From NCBI RefSeq assembly GCF_014200575.1, contig NZ_JACHBZ010000031.1, positions 1-29,269 of the forward strand: 29,269 nt of DNA. The letters are read 5' to 3'. Each line of letters starts with the position of its first letter. Positions within the stretch are counted from its first letter, which is position 1. The notes beneath the pieces are model-generated. The model ran no database searches, had not been told where the DNA came from, and worked only from the letters and a program-made list of their open reading frames with translations. This DNA is from Mucilaginibacter saanensis (GTDB taxonomy: Bacteria; Bacteroidota; Bacteroidia; Sphingobacteriales; Sphingobacteriaceae). Positions 6,375 to 15,417 of the stretch are shown here, piece after piece. Position numbers and translations under genes: made by a program.

Positions 6375-9161
6375 TTAAAACCTGATATTATAGTTAATAA
6401 ACGGTATTGGCTTAGCAAATATGGAAAGCTTATAGCCGCTTATTACCCCTCCCTGGGCAGTAAAGTAGGTTGAGTAGGCATTTTGCCGCCCGGTAAGATT
6501 ATAAACGCCTATAGTGAATGAATTATGTGTTTTTTGATGCACTTTGTGATTGCCTTCAATATTCATCGACAAATCCGACCTGAAATAGTCAGGTATACGG
6601 TACAAATTCCGGTCCGAGTAATATACACGCTCAGAACCCGCATACTCATATTTGGCTATAGGTAAGGTGATCGGCCTGCCGGTACTATAGGTAACATTTA
6701 AGGATACGTTAAAACGGTGCGAAAACCTGTAGTTACCAATAAAGTTAAAATCATGCGGTTTATCAAAGTTAGCCGGATAGTAACCACCGCCATTGATCAG
6801 CTCCCCTTCGTTAATATCATTTTGCCTTAAAAATGTGCGCGAGTAGGTGTAGCTTATCCACCCGTTGGCTTTACCGGTTGTTTTTTTTACCAAAAATTCA
6901 ATGCCGTAAGCCTTACCCTGCGTACCCAGCACATCGTTTTCAATATGATGGTTCAGCACCAAATCGGCACCGCTGCGGTAATCCAGATAATCCCTTAGCC
7001 GTTTGTAATAAACCTCAACAGAGGTTTCAATTGTATTTGATTTGTAATTGCGATATAAACCTAACGATACCTGATCACCATACTGGGGCTTAATGTTAGG
7101 ATCGCTCAGCTGCCATACGTCAGTAGGTGCAATAGCTGTGGTATTTGACAGCAGGTGAATATACTGCCGCAAGGTATTATAGCCAGCCTTTACCGAGGTA
7201 TTGTCGCCAAGGTTATAGCGGGCCGACACCCTGAACTCGGGCCCTGAATAGGTTTTAATTACCTTATTTTTGGTATAGGTGGTGCTATCAATCAGATTTG
7301 AGCTTGTTTTAGGCAGGTTAGGGCCATAATTATACACCGTTTGGGGGCCGAGGTAATTATACAAAGAATACCGGATACCGGCGCTTAATGACAAATCATC
7401 GGTGATGTCATATTTATCACCCAGATAAGCGGCGCTCTCTAATGCCTGCTGCGCCGGCACCACGTCAGGAACTACCAATGACTGTACATTGTTGGGCTGC
7501 AAATTACCCGGGTGCAGTTTGTAATAAATGGAGCTTACCCCAAAGTCGATGGTGTTTTTGCGGTTTAAATAGTAAGTAAAATCGGCCTTTAAATTGGTTT
7601 GATTTATGTCAAAATTAAGCTTATACGCATTTACAGCATTATCAAAGCTTGCAATACCATATCGATAATGATCCATACCTGCGGTAATCAGGCTAAACAT
7701 CTTATCGTTATAATTATGCTTCCATTTAATATTGATGTTCCGGTTGCTATAGTTGTAGGCCGTATCGCTGTTCAACTTAAATTTATCTTTACTCATGTAG
7801 GTAGTGAGGTAAAGGTTGTTTTTTTCATCAATCTGATGGCTTATGTCCAGGTTGATATCATAAAATGAAGCCGAGCTGTGTTTATAGGCATCGGGCAGCA
7901 GGCTTAGCAACCAATCAGAGTAGGTAGTGCGGGCGCCAAATATAAAAGAGGTTTTGTCCTTAATTATTGGCCCTTCAATGTTAAAACGGCTGGTTATTAA
8001 ACCAACACCTGCCGAACCGGTAAATTTCTTTTTATTACCCTCACGGTCGGTGACGTCAAGTACCGACGATAGGCGCCCGCCAAATTTTTCAGGGATGCTG
8101 CTTTTATACAATTCAATATCCTTAACAATATCCGGGTTAAATGATGAGAAAAAGCCAAAGAAGTGCGATGGGTTATAAATGGTGGCATCATTTAATAAAA
8201 TCAAATTCTGATCGGCCGAACCCCCGCGAACGTTAAACCCGGTGGTAGCCTCACCTACGGACTGCACACCCGGCAGCGTTAATACTACCCTCAATATATC
8301 GGCCTCGCCAAATACGGTTGGCACCTGCTTGATGCTTTTTATATCTAACCGGTTTACACCCAGCTGCACATTGCGAACATTGGCAACTTTTTCTGCCGAT
8401 ATTTTAACCTCCTTTAAACTGGTTACCTGCTCCTGCATTTCAATAATCAGCTTACCATCGGCATAAAGCACAATCTGGCGCCGGGTATCGCGCATACCGA
8501 TGCCTCTTACACTTAAAATTTGCCTGCCTTTTGGCAGTACGATGGTAAAATAACCAAACTGGTCTGTAGCCACCCCTGTTTTGGTGTTGGTGACGTAAAT
8601 ACTGGCTCCCGTTACCGACTCGCCCGATTTGCCATCGCGTACGTAACCCGATAGTGTGGCATTGCCTGCTGATATAGTGTTTGTTTTTGTCCCTATTTCA
8701 TATAATTTATTTTCGGTAGTGGCCTCGGGCACTTTCTTCTCTTTCTCTTCGGTAAAATCAGCAGTTGATGACGTACTGACAACTGCGTTTGCATTTACCG
8801 GCTGACTGCCTTCCTGTTTTTGCCCAAAAAAGCCAGCGGTCAACTTGGTTTGAATTTCGCGCCCACGGGTAAGGAATATTTGCTGGGCCGTAATGGCATA
8901 GTGAAACCGGGTGTTCTTGAAAGCCAGGTCCAGTACGGTTTCAATGGGCCTGTTATTCACCTGAACAGTGATCTTTAAACTGTCAAACTGAATAGGATCA
9001 TAATAAAAATGATAGCCTGTTTTTGCTTCCAGCTCGATTACAAACTCACCGATGCCGACTTGCTGAAAGTTTACGCTAATAGGTGCCGATGTGCTTTGCT
9101 GGGTATAGCCCAACTTAAACATTAACAGAAAGCAAAAACTCAAAAAGTAAATTTTTTTCAT
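6375..9161 (-). CDS. TonB-dependent outer-membrane receptor with STN and carboxypeptidase-regulatory domains
   Basis: A 928-residue receptor. The domains in order are: signal peptide ending near residue 20 (LGYTQQ); an STN-like secretin/TonB domain at about 25-108 (GIGEFVIELEAKTGYHFYYD); a linker; a CarboxypepD_reg-like domain at about 168-250 (LSGYVRDGKSGESVTGASIY); a plug at about 265-370 (GFNVRGGSADQNLILLNDAT); and a beta-barrel ending in the aromatic-terminated strand NYNIRF. The frame is open two codons earlier to a GTG at 9167, but the ATG at 9161 starts a normal signal peptide (MKKIYFLSF). STN domains can signal to an anti-sigma/ECF pair, but no such genes are visible here. It is the first gene of a probable three-gene unit with the DUF4249 lipoprotein and the MG2 protein. 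The imported ligand is unknown. Confidence 0.92.
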   Translation of the reverse strand: MKKIYFLSFCFLLMFKLGYTQQSTSAPISVNFQQVGIGEFVIELEAKTGYHFYYDPIQFDSLKITVQVNNRPIETVLDLAFKNTRFHYAITAQQIFLTRGREIQTKLTAGFFGQKQEGSQPVNANAVVSTSSTADFTEEKEKKVPEATTENKLYEIGTKTNTISAGNATLSGYVRDGKSGESVTGASIYVTNTKTGVATDQFGYFTIVLPKGRQILSVRGIGMRDTRRQIVLYADGKLIIEMQEQVTSLKEVKISAEKVANVRNVQLGVNRLDIKSIKQVPTVFGEADILRVVLTLPGVQSVGEATTGFNVRGGSADQNLILLNDATIYNPSHFFGFFSSFNPDIVKDIELYKSSIPEKFGGRLSSVLDVTDREGNKKKFTGSAGVGLITSRFNIEGPIIKDKTSFIFGARTTYSDWLLSLLPDAYKHSSASFYDINLDISHQIDEKNNLYLTTYMSKDKFKLNSDTAYNYSNRNINIKWKHNYNDKMFSLITAGMDHYRYGIASFDNAVNAYKLNFDINQTNLKADFTYYLNRKNTIDFGVSSIYYKLHPGNLQPNNVQSLVVPDVVPAQQALESAAYLGDKYDITDDLSLSAGIRYSLYNYLGPQTVYNYGPNLPKTSSNLIDSTTYTKNKVIKTYSGPEFRVSARYNLGDNTSVKAGYNTLRQYIHLLSNTTAIAPTDVWQLSDPNIKPQYGDQVSLGLYRNYKSNTIETSVEVYYKRLRDYLDYRSGADLVLNHHIENDVLGTQGKAYGIEFLVKKTTGKANGWISYTYSRTFLRQNDINEGELINGGGYYPANFDKPHDFNFIGNYRFSHRFNVSLNVTYSTGRPITLPIAKYEYAGSERVYYSDRNLYRIPDYFRSDLSMNIEGNHKVHQKTHNSFTIGVYNLTGRQNAYSTYFTAQGGVISGYKLSIFAKPIPFINYNIRF

Positions 9162-9257
9162 CAGCACTTTTATTTTTTCAGCTTGTATACCCCGGGAACT
9201 TCCCCTGTACCGGTATCGCTGTTATTTTATTTAAGCTTAATATACAGGAACATCATA

Positions 9258-10001
9258 TCACCTCGACAACTCATCATAGCGGGCCGCTATGGCAACTAAA
9301 GCTTCCTCAGGAGTCTTCTTAAATTTGATCTTATTGGCTTTGATATATTGCTGTAGTTCTTTCTTTTTATCTTTTAAAACCTTCAATAAAGTACTTTGCC
9401 CTCCAATACTATAATAACTGTCGCCTTTTTTTAAATAGTAAGTTACTTTTGATGTAAAAAAGGACTCAATAGTAGTTGTAGTAGTAGCATTTTGGATTGA
9501 CTTGGAACGCTTAACCAACACTTCTAGATTCCCTTTATACAACTGATCATAAATACCAGCGCCGGGGCTTGTTGTATTCAGCGAATCGGTCTTGAGATAT
9601 ATAAAATGATGACCTAATAAGTCAAAGCTTTCAAGCCGCTCATTGAGCAGCGCAAACCTGGAGAATTTATTATACAGCAGCACACCAACAACATCCTTAT
9701 ACAGATCATACAGCATGGGAACGTTTTTATAGAAAATACCATCATAAGTCACTGTGCCGGGAGTAAAAGTACTAACGTCGGCAAAGCATGCATTACCCTT
9801 GATAATGGGATTATACAGATTATATTCAGGCCCGTTAAATAAACGCGATTGCTGACCAATGGCCTGGTTATAAGCATCTGCAATATTTGCCACGGCAACT
9901 TTTTGCAAAGTAGTATCACTGGCAACGGCTTGCCCAAAAGTATAGTTACTTACAAATGTGCAGGCAAAAAAAATAGCACTTAGCAGTACTTTTTTTATCA
10001 T
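9258..10001 (-). CDS. Secreted protein of unknown function
   Basis: This is a 247-residue protein I do not recognise. It has a clear signal peptide (MIKKVLLSAIFFACTFVSNY, cleavage near FGQA). The mature part begins with an Ala/Asn-rich helix followed by RLFNGPEYNLY, has a long beta-rich middle, and ends in a lysine-rich helix (LLKVLKDKKKELQQYIK) and KKTPEEALVAIAARYDEL. There is no lipobox and no internal membrane segment, so a periplasmic or secreted location is likely. It lies 96 bp upstream of the TonB receptor on the same strand and may belong to the same unit. It is transcribed divergently from the histidine-rich peptide gene across a 278-bp intergenic region. The start is the only nearby Met that heads the signal peptide. 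Confidence 0.75.
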   Translation of the reverse strand: MIKKVLLSAIFFACTFVSNYTFGQAVASDTTLQKVAVANIADAYNQAIGQQSRLFNGPEYNLYNPIIKGNACFADVSTFTPGTVTYDGIFYKNVPMLYDLYKDVVGVLLYNKFSRFALLNERLESFDLLGHHFIYLKTDSLNTTSPGAGIYDQLYKGNLEVLVKRSKSIQNATTTTTIESFFTSKVTYYLKKGDSYYSIGGQSTLLKVLKDKKKELQQYIKANKIKFKKTPEEALVAIAARYDELSR

Positions 10002-10279
10002 TTAGGTTTATTTAGTGAATGAAAGTACATTACTTTTCATTAAAAATCAAACGTTTATGAAAATACACACCAAAAATACTTACGGTAATAATTATGTTAC
10101 AAATAATACTTCTGTGATTAAAACGCTTTAACTACCATTACGCAATGTGTAAACCATTTGTAACAGTGGCAATTAAATAAAATAAGGAGAAGTTATAGAT
10201 AAGGAATTAAACCAGTAGCCCCTACGTTAGTCTATGATGTATAAACAAAAAATAATTCACTATTTATAACCAACGTTTT

Positions 10280-10426
10280 ATGAAAGCATTAAAAGTATTA
10301 GCAGTTGCATTGTTTGCAACATTTGCCTGCACTGCTGCCAACGCACAAACTCATCACCCACGCCGCGTGGTTCATCACCACCACCACCGCCATGTGGTTC
10401 ATCATCACGCGCATCACAAGATGTAA
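10280..10426 (+). CDS. Small exported histidine-rich peptide (48 residues)
   Basis: An ATG at 10280 opens a 48-codon frame ending in TAA at 10426. Residues 1-23 (MKALKVLAVALFATF, then ACTAANAQ) form a textbook signal peptide with an ANA-Q cleavage site. The mature 25 residues contain 13 histidines, in runs HHHHH, HHH and HH, with the repeated pattern R-x-VVHHH. A perfect hairpin terminator follows directly, so this is a single-gene unit on the opposite strand to its neighbours. Histidine runs suggest zinc, nickel or copper binding in the periplasm, or pH buffering; this is an inference. No Shine-Dalgarno is visible, as usual in this phylum. Upstream, AAACC followed by GTCTATG (near 10209-10236) loosely resembles an ECF-type promoter; this is weak. 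Confidence 0.75.
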   Translation: MKALKVLAVALFATFACTAANAQTHHPRRVVHHHHHRHVVHHHAHHKM

Positions 10427-10432
10427 AAATAA

Positions 10433-10462
10433 AAAAGGGGCCTTATAAAGAAGGCCCCTTTT
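10433..10462. terminator. Bidirectional terminator between the His-rich peptide gene and infB
   Basis: A perfect 12-bp stem (AAAAGGGGCCTT, 10433-10444, with its complement 10451-10462) and a 6-nt loop lie between two convergent genes. The stem ends in TTTT rightward, and TTTTTTATTTTT runs leftward. It ends both the peptide transcript and the rimP-nusA-infB transcript. Confidence 0.9.
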
Positions 10463-10485
10463 ACTTAATAAATATTATAGTATGA

Positions 10486-13400
10486 TTATAGCTTGCGTTT
10501 AACCTCTACGTTTTCGTAAGCTTCAACAATATCACCTACTTCAATGTTATTAAAGTTCTGGATATTTAAACCGCACTCATAGCCGGTTGATACTTCCTTA
10601 ACGTCATCCTTAAAGCGTTTCAATGAAGCCAGCTCGCCGGTGTAAATTACCACGCCATCACGTATAATACGGATCTTGCTGTTACGATTAATTTTACCAT
10701 CCAGTACCATACAACCTGCAATAGTACCCACTTTGCTGATCTTGAAGGTTTCACGTATCTCCACGTTAGCCACAATCTTCTCTTCAAAGGTTGGTGCAAG
10801 CATACCTTCCATCGCCGCCTTGATCTCGTTGATCGCGTCGTAGATGATAGAGTATAACCTGATATCGATCTGCTCAGCCTCGGCCAATTTACGGGCACTT
10901 CCTGACGGACGAACCTGGAAACCGATGATGATGGCATCAGATGCTGAAGCCAGCAATACATCAGATTCTGAGATCTGACCCACGGCTTTGGATATAATGT
11001 TAACCTGTATCTGCTCGGTTGATAATTTCAGTAATGAATCAGACAATGCTTCGATTGATCCATCCACGTCACCTTTAACAATAATGTTAAGTTCCTTAAA
11101 GTTACCAACTGCCAAACGGCGGCCAATTTCATCAAGGGTGATGTGTTTCTGGGTACGTAAACCTTGCTCACGTTGTAATTGTAAACGCTTGTTGGCAATT
11201 TCACGGGCTTCAACCTCACTCTCCAGTACGTTAAACTTATCGCCTGCAGTAGGTGCGCCCTGCATACCCAATACCTGTACCGGTGTTGACGGGCCAGCAG
11301 ATTCAACCCTTTGGCCACGCTCATTGGTTAATGCCTTAACACGACCGCTGTAACAGCCTGCCAGTATAGGATCACCTACTTTTAAACGACCAGCCTGTAC
11401 CAGGATAGTGGTAACAATACCACGGCCTTTATCAAGGGCTGCTTCAATAACCGTACCTACGGCACGTTTATTAGGGTTAGCTTTCAGTTCAAGTAATTCG
11501 GCCTCAAGCAATACTTTTTCTAAAAGCAGCTCAATATTCAAACCTGTTTTGGCCGATATTTCCTGTGTTTGGTATTTACCGCCCCACTCTTCAACCAAAA
11601 TGTTCATGGCCGATAATTGCTCACGTATTTTATCTGCGTTAGCACCTGGTCTGTCAATTTTGTTAAAGGCGAAGATAATAGGAGCACCTGCAGCTTGTGC
11701 GTGGTTTATGGCCTCGCGGGTTTGCGGCATCACGCTATCATCAGCGGCAATTACTATAATTACAATATCTGTAACCTGTGCACCCCTTGCACGCATAGCG
11801 GTAAACGCTTCGTGACCCGGAGTATCCAGGAATGTTATTTTACCTTTATCACCAGGCAGTGTTACTTCATAAGCACCAATGTGCTGGGTAATACCTCCCG
11901 CTTCGCCGCCTATTACGTTGGTTTTGCGTATAAAGTCAAGCAATGATGTTTTACCGTGGTCAACGTGCCCCATAATGGTTACAATCGGCGCACGCGGTAT
12001 CAGATCAGCCGGATCATCTTGCTGGTCAAGGTTAGCTTCCTCATCCTGAGGTTTTACAAACTCTATCTGGTAGCCAAACTCATCAGCAACAATGCTCAGT
12101 GTTTCGGCATCAAGCCTTTGGTTAATAGACACAAACATGCCCAGGCTCATACAGGTTGAGATGATCTGCGTTACAGATACATCCATCATCAAAGCCAATT
12201 CGTTTGCAGTTACAAACTCTGTAACCTTTAATACTTTTGACTGTAATTCCTGTTCTAATGCCAGTTCCTCAGCGGTAGAGGCTACATCATCACGTTTTTG
12301 ACGACGGAATTTAGCACGCTGTGCAAATTTACCTGACTTACCAGCGCCGCTTAAACGGGCCAGTGTTGCCTTAATCTGGTCTTGTATATCTTTTTCTGAT
12401 GGTTCTTCCTTAGGACCATTGTTTTGAGGGGCATTCCGGTTCCTGAAGTCAGGACGGTTACCACCTCCGCCACCCTGGTTAGGGCCGCCTGCGTTAGGGT
12501 TGTTACCACGGTTCCTGAAGTCGGGACGGTTTGGATTGATGGTTCCACCTGCTGGCGGCTGCGTATGCCCCTGCTGCGGCTGGTGCGGATGATTGCCACC
12601 ACCTCCTTGTTGTCCTCCTCCTTGCTGAGGATTTCCCTGGCTATCTTTACGTTTCCTTTTGCGTTTATGATCAGCGCTGTTAGCGTTTGATGATGATGCT
12701 ATAGGGTTACGTTTGGGTGCATTAACCGGTAACTGTATTTTACCAATTACATTTGGCCCGGTAAGGCGCTCGGCTTTTGCCCTGATCACATCAGGTTCAT
12801 GGTTGGTTTCTTCGGCTGCCGGAGTTTCTGCAACAGGCGCCGCAGGAGCAACTGGTGCTGGTGCCGGCGTAGGCGCAGGTACAACAACCGGTGCTTTTGG
12901 TTCCTCCACTTTAGGTGCTTCTGCAACTACTGGTTTTGGTTCCTCGGCCTTTGGTGCTTCCGCAACTACTGGTTTTGGCTCTTCAGCTTTCGGAGCTTCG
13001 GCAACCACCTCTTTAGGCGCTTCAACCTTAGGCTCCGGTTTTGGCTCGGGAGCTACCACTTCGGGCTGTTTTACAGCCTCAACGGGCTTAGCCTCCACAG
13101 GTTTCTCAACAGGTGGCTGTGGCTTTGCATTTAAGTTATTAAGGTCAATTTTACCAACCACCTTAACGCCTGGCAATACGTCATTACGTTCTTCAGATTT
13201 TTCGGCAGCAGCCTCAGGTTCAACCGGTTTTGGTTTATCTGGCTGCGGCGAAGTATAATGACCAGTGTTCTTGATCAAAATTTCTTCGTTCTCAAAATCC
13301 CTTGAACGGCGGTTTTCAAGTGGTTTTTCAGGAAACGGCGCAGGCTCTTCTTTTCTTATCTTACCGATACTGATCTGCTTGGCTTCCTCCTTAATACTTT

Positions 13401-13572
13401 TATCAACAGCAAACTCCTTCAACAATGCGGTGTACATGTCGCCATCCAGCTTTGCCATAGGTTGTTTATCTACCTTATAGCCCTTTGTAGCCAAAAAATC
13501 GACAATGGTACCCATACCAATGTTGAGTTCTTTTACTGCTTTAATTAATTTTATTGATTTGTCTTCTGACAT
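10486..13572 (-). CDS. infB: Translation initiation factor IF-2
   Basis: IF-2 is the GTPase that places initiator fMet-tRNA on the ribosome. The 1028-residue protein has an N-terminal IF2_N-like domain (about 1-60), a long low-complexity linker (about 70-395), a second IF2_N-like domain (about 448-505), and the GTP-binding domain from about 527. GTPase motifs visible are GHVDHGKTS (G1, 535-543), DTPGH (G3, 583-587), NKID (G4, 637-640) and SAK (G5, 673-675). The C-terminal beta-barrel and tRNA-binding domains follow. The linker holds three 13-residue [17 protein letters not shown] repeats, a KRKRKRK stretch and a Gly/Asn/Gln-rich part with two RPDFRNR copies. It lies 59 bp after nusA in the conserved rimP-nusA-infB order. 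A possible internal -7 box (TATTTTTG, 13600-13607) precedes it. Confidence 0.98.
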   Translation of the reverse strand: MSEDKSIKLIKAVKELNIGMGTIVDFLATKGYKVDKQPMAKLDGDMYTALLKEFAVDKSIKEEAKQISIGKIRKEEPAPFPEKPLENRRSRDFENEEILIKNTGHYTSPQPDKPKPVEPEAAAEKSEERNDVLPGVKVVGKIDLNNLNAKPQPPVEKPVEAKPVEAVKQPEVVAPEPKPEPKVEAPKEVVAEAPKAEEPKPVVAEAPKAEEPKPVVAEAPKVEEPKAPVVVPAPTPAPAPVAPAAPVAETPAAEETNHEPDVIRAKAERLTGPNVIGKIQLPVNAPKRNPIASSSNANSADHKRKRKRKDSQGNPQQGGGQQGGGGNHPHQPQQGHTQPPAGGTINPNRPDFRNRGNNPNAGGPNQGGGGGNRPDFRNRNAPQNNGPKEEPSEKDIQDQIKATLARLSGAGKSGKFAQRAKFRRQKRDDVASTAEELALEQELQSKVLKVTEFVTANELALMMDVSVTQIISTCMSLGMFVSINQRLDAETLSIVADEFGYQIEFVKPQDEEANLDQQDDPADLIPRAPIVTIMGHVDHGKTSLLDFIRKTNVIGGEAGGITQHIGAYEVTLPGDKGKITFLDTPGHEAFTAMRARGAQVTDIVIIVIAADDSVMPQTREAINHAQAAGAPIIFAFNKIDRPGANADKIREQLSAMNILVEEWGGKYQTQEISAKTGLNIELLLEKVLLEAELLELKANPNKRAVGTVIEAALDKGRGIVTTILVQAGRLKVGDPILAGCYSGRVKALTNERGQRVESAGPSTPVQVLGMQGAPTAGDKFNVLESEVEAREIANKRLQLQREQGLRTQKHITLDEIGRRLAVGNFKELNIIVKGDVDGSIEALSDSLLKLSTEQIQVNIISKAVGQISESDVLLASASDAIIIGFQVRPSGSARKLAEAEQIDIRLYSIIYDAINEIKAAMEGMLAPTFEEKIVANVEIRETFKISKVGTIAGCMVLDGKINRNSKIRIIRDGVVIYTGELASLKRFKDDVKEVSTGYECGLNIQNFNNIEVGDIVEAYENVEVKRKL
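12892..13008. repeat. Three 39-bp tandem repeats inside infB
   Basis: Codons 189-227 of infB encode three consecutive 13-residue units: [13 protein letters not shown] twice, then [13 protein letters not shown]. The DNA copies differ at synonymous and a few other positions, so the repeat is not freshly duplicated. It lies in the disordered linker, where copy number may vary between strains. Confidence 0.85.
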
Positions 13573-13599
13573 TTATTATAATTTCTCTGCTAATTATCG

Positions 13600-13607
13600 C
13601 AAAAATA
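13600..13607 (-). promoter_or_regulatory. Possible internal promoter before infB
   Basis: The minus strand reads CGTATTTTTGCG, a good TAnnTTTG box similar to those upstream of tRNA-Asp and rimP, 28 bp before the infB start. No TTG is found at the expected -33 distance, so the site is weak evidence for infB-specific transcription. Confidence 0.25.
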
Positions 13608-13631
13608 CGATTTTAATTTTGGTTATTATGC

Positions 13632-14867
13632 TTATTCAAACTCAGCATTCAATATTGATAGCACTTCTTTTACAGTTTCTTCTTCCAAATCTGTACGTTT
13701 TACCAATTCTCCTACTGTTAAAGCAAGCACCGATTTAGCTGTATCTAAACCAATACGTTTAAATTCATCAATGATCCAGCTATCAATCTCATCTGAAAAC
13801 TCTTCGATATCCACATCCTCATCATGCTCATCGGCCTCACGGTAAACATCAATTTCATAGCCGGTTAACTTACCTGCCAGCTTAATATTATGACCGCCAC
13901 GACCAATAGCCAATGACACCTGATCGGGCTTTAAATATACTGCAGCCGTCTTTTTCTCATCATCAAGCTTAATAGAAGTTATTTTGGCCGGTGATAATGC
14001 ACGCTGAATATATAACTGAATATTGTTGGTGAAATTGATCACATCAATATTTTCATTTTTAAGTTCACGTACTATACCGTGTATGCGTGATCCTTTCATA
14101 CCAACGCAGGCACCTACCGGATCAATACGGTCATCATATGATTCTACGGCCACCTTAGCTCTTTCGCCCGGTTCACGTACAATTTTTTTAATGGTGATCA
14201 GTCCGTCAAAAATTTCAGGCACTTCCAGTTCAAACAAACGCTGTAAAAACTCAGGAGCGGTACGTGAAATAATAATTTTAGGGTTGCTGTTCAGCATATC
14301 TACCTTAGATACTACAGCTTTCACACTGTCGCCTTTCTTAAAGTAATCAGCCGGGATCTGCTCCGTTTTTGGTAATAAAAGCTCGTTGCCTTCATCATCC
14401 AATACCAAAGTTTCTTTTTTCCAAACCTGGTAAACCTCGCCGGTAACAATTTCACCTACGCGGTCTTTATATTTTTTAAATATTTCGTCTTTTTCCAGTT
14501 CCAGAATTTTTGAAACCAGTGTTTGGCGGGCAGCTAAAATAGCACGGCGACCAAAGCTTTCCAGCGTGATCTGCTCAATTTGCTCGTCACCTACTTCCAG
14601 GTCGGCATCAAAAAGTTTAGCTTCGGCCAGTTCAACTTCCAGGTCATCATCTTCACTAAAACCATCTTCCACTACCGCACGTGTACGCCAGATTTCCAAA
14701 TCCCCATTATCCGTATTAACAATTACGTCACAATTCTCGTCGGTGCCAAACTTTTTTCTGATCATGCTTCTGAAAACGTCTTCCAGAACGCTCATCATGG
14801 TTGGGCGGTCAATGTTCTTGAAATCTTTAAATTCCTGAAAAGAATCAATTAAATTAATATTGCTCAT
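13632..14867 (-). CDS. nusA: Transcription termination/antitermination factor NusA
   Basis: NusA binds RNA polymerase and modulates pausing, termination and antitermination. The 411-residue product shows the N-terminal polymerase-binding domain (about 1-125), an S1 domain (about 133-202, GEIVTGEVYQVWK), KH1 (about 203-290, GACVGMKGSRIHGI) and KH2 (about 298-345, AIGRGGHNIKLAG). An acidic stretch (about 345-362) and a helix-hairpin-helix-like tail (about 363-411) follow. The E. coli-type paired acidic repeats are absent, as usual outside Proteobacteria. It starts 3 bp after the rimP stop, so the two are very probably translationally coupled. NusA could act on the hairpin in the leader of its own operon. 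Confidence 0.98.
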   Translation of the reverse strand: MSNINLIDSFQEFKDFKNIDRPTMMSVLEDVFRSMIRKKFGTDENCDVIVNTDNGDLEIWRTRAVVEDGFSEDDDLEVELAEAKLFDADLEVGDEQIEQITLESFGRRAILAARQTLVSKILELEKDEIFKKYKDRVGEIVTGEVYQVWKKETLVLDDEGNELLLPKTEQIPADYFKKGDSVKAVVSKVDMLNSNPKIIISRTAPEFLQRLFELEVPEIFDGLITIKKIVREPGERAKVAVESYDDRIDPVGACVGMKGSRIHGIVRELKNENIDVINFTNNIQLYIQRALSPAKITSIKLDDEKKTAAVYLKPDQVSLAIGRGGHNIKLAGKLTGYEIDVYREADEHDEDVDIEEFSDEIDSWIIDEFKRIGLDTAKSVLALTVGELVKRTDLEEETVKEVLSILNAEFE

Positions 14868-14870
14868 TTT

Positions 14871-15335
14871 CTACTTGAATGATATTAAAACTTTTGTTTC
14901 TGTTATTTGATCAATAGGGATAACGCTTTCAACAGTTTCTGCTTTTTTCCCTTTTTCCTTAATTTTTTCTTCAATAATAACAGCATCTTCTGTGATAGCT
15001 GTTAGTGTACCTTCTCTTTTGCTTCCGTCGGCCATCTTTATGCCCAGGGTACGCCCCATATTTTTGGCGTATTGCCTTAATGACGATAGCGGAAAATCAA
15101 TTCCTGGCGATGACACTTCCAGGTTATAGGCCGTTTCAATTACGTTTTCCTCTTCCAGATGAAAACCCACATGCCTGCTTACCTGTACGCAATCATCAAT
15201 GCCCAGCCCGTTATCACCATCAATAAGAACTATAAGCTTGCCGTTTGAGTGCATTTTAACATCCACTAAAAACAAATTCGGCTTATCGGCTATCTTTTCT
15301 TCAACCAGCTCTCTTACTCTCTTTTCAATATTCAT
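14871..15335 (-). CDS. rimP: Ribosome maturation factor RimP
   Basis: RimP is needed for maturation of the 30S subunit. The 154-residue product has the two-domain layout of the family: an N-terminal part with LFLVDVKMHSNGKLIVLIDG and GIDDCVQVSRHVGFHLEEE, then YNLEVSSPGIDFPL, the family's most conserved segment, and a C-terminal SH3-like barrel (GRTLGIKMADGSKREGTLTA). It is first in the rimP-nusA-infB operon. Its leader contains a terminator-like hairpin and a tandem repeat. It has the usual family length and a plain ATG start. Confidence 0.96.
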   Translation of the reverse strand: MNIEKRVRELVEEKIADKPNLFLVDVKMHSNGKLIVLIDGDNGLGIDDCVQVSRHVGFHLEEENVIETAYNLEVSSPGIDFPLSSLRQYAKNMGRTLGIKMADGSKREGTLTAITEDAVIIEEKIKEKGKKAETVESVIPIDQITETKVLISFK

Positions 15336-15349
15336 TACCCTTCGGTGTT

Positions 15350-15373
15350 TTTGATTGATAATTTGATTGATAA
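15350..15373. repeat. Perfect 12-bp tandem repeat in the rimP leader
   Basis: TTTGATTGATAA occurs twice head to tail at 15350-15361 and 15362-15373 (TTATCAATCAAA on the transcribed strand). It lies between the leader hairpin and the rimP start codon and is untranslated in the predicted transcript. Confidence 0.9.
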
Positions 15374-15376
15374 AAT

Positions 15377-15405
15377 AAAAGAGGGGACTAATCGCCCCCT
15401 CTTTT
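15377..15405 (-). terminator. Terminator-like hairpin in the rimP-nusA-infB leader
   Basis: A 10-bp perfect stem AAAAGAGGGG/CCCCTCTTTT has a 9-nt loop. Read leftward it is followed by TTTTATTTTAT, the shape of an intrinsic terminator. It ends the upstream lipoprotein transcript (stop at 15466). Because the promoter for rimP (15418-15447) lies upstream of it, it is also inside the rimP leader, starting about 6-8 nt after the predicted transcription start. It may therefore attenuate the operon. Confidence 0.7.
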
Positions 15406-15417
15406 TTTAATTAGGTG

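Noticed and set aside
6375..10001. ECF sigma/anti-sigma control of the STN-containing TonB receptor
   Set aside because: No sigma factor or FecR-like gene is present in the window; the upstream gene is an exported protein of another kind.
12892..13008. Regular repeats that could suggest a CRISPR array
   Set aside because: The repeats are 39-bp contiguous units in frame inside infB, without spacers.
12713..13258. A 181-codon plus-strand frame rich in Gly, Ser, Thr and Ala opposite infB
   Set aside because: It is the antisense reading of the Ala/Pro/Glu/Lys repeats of IF-2; the composition follows from those codons and no domain is visible.
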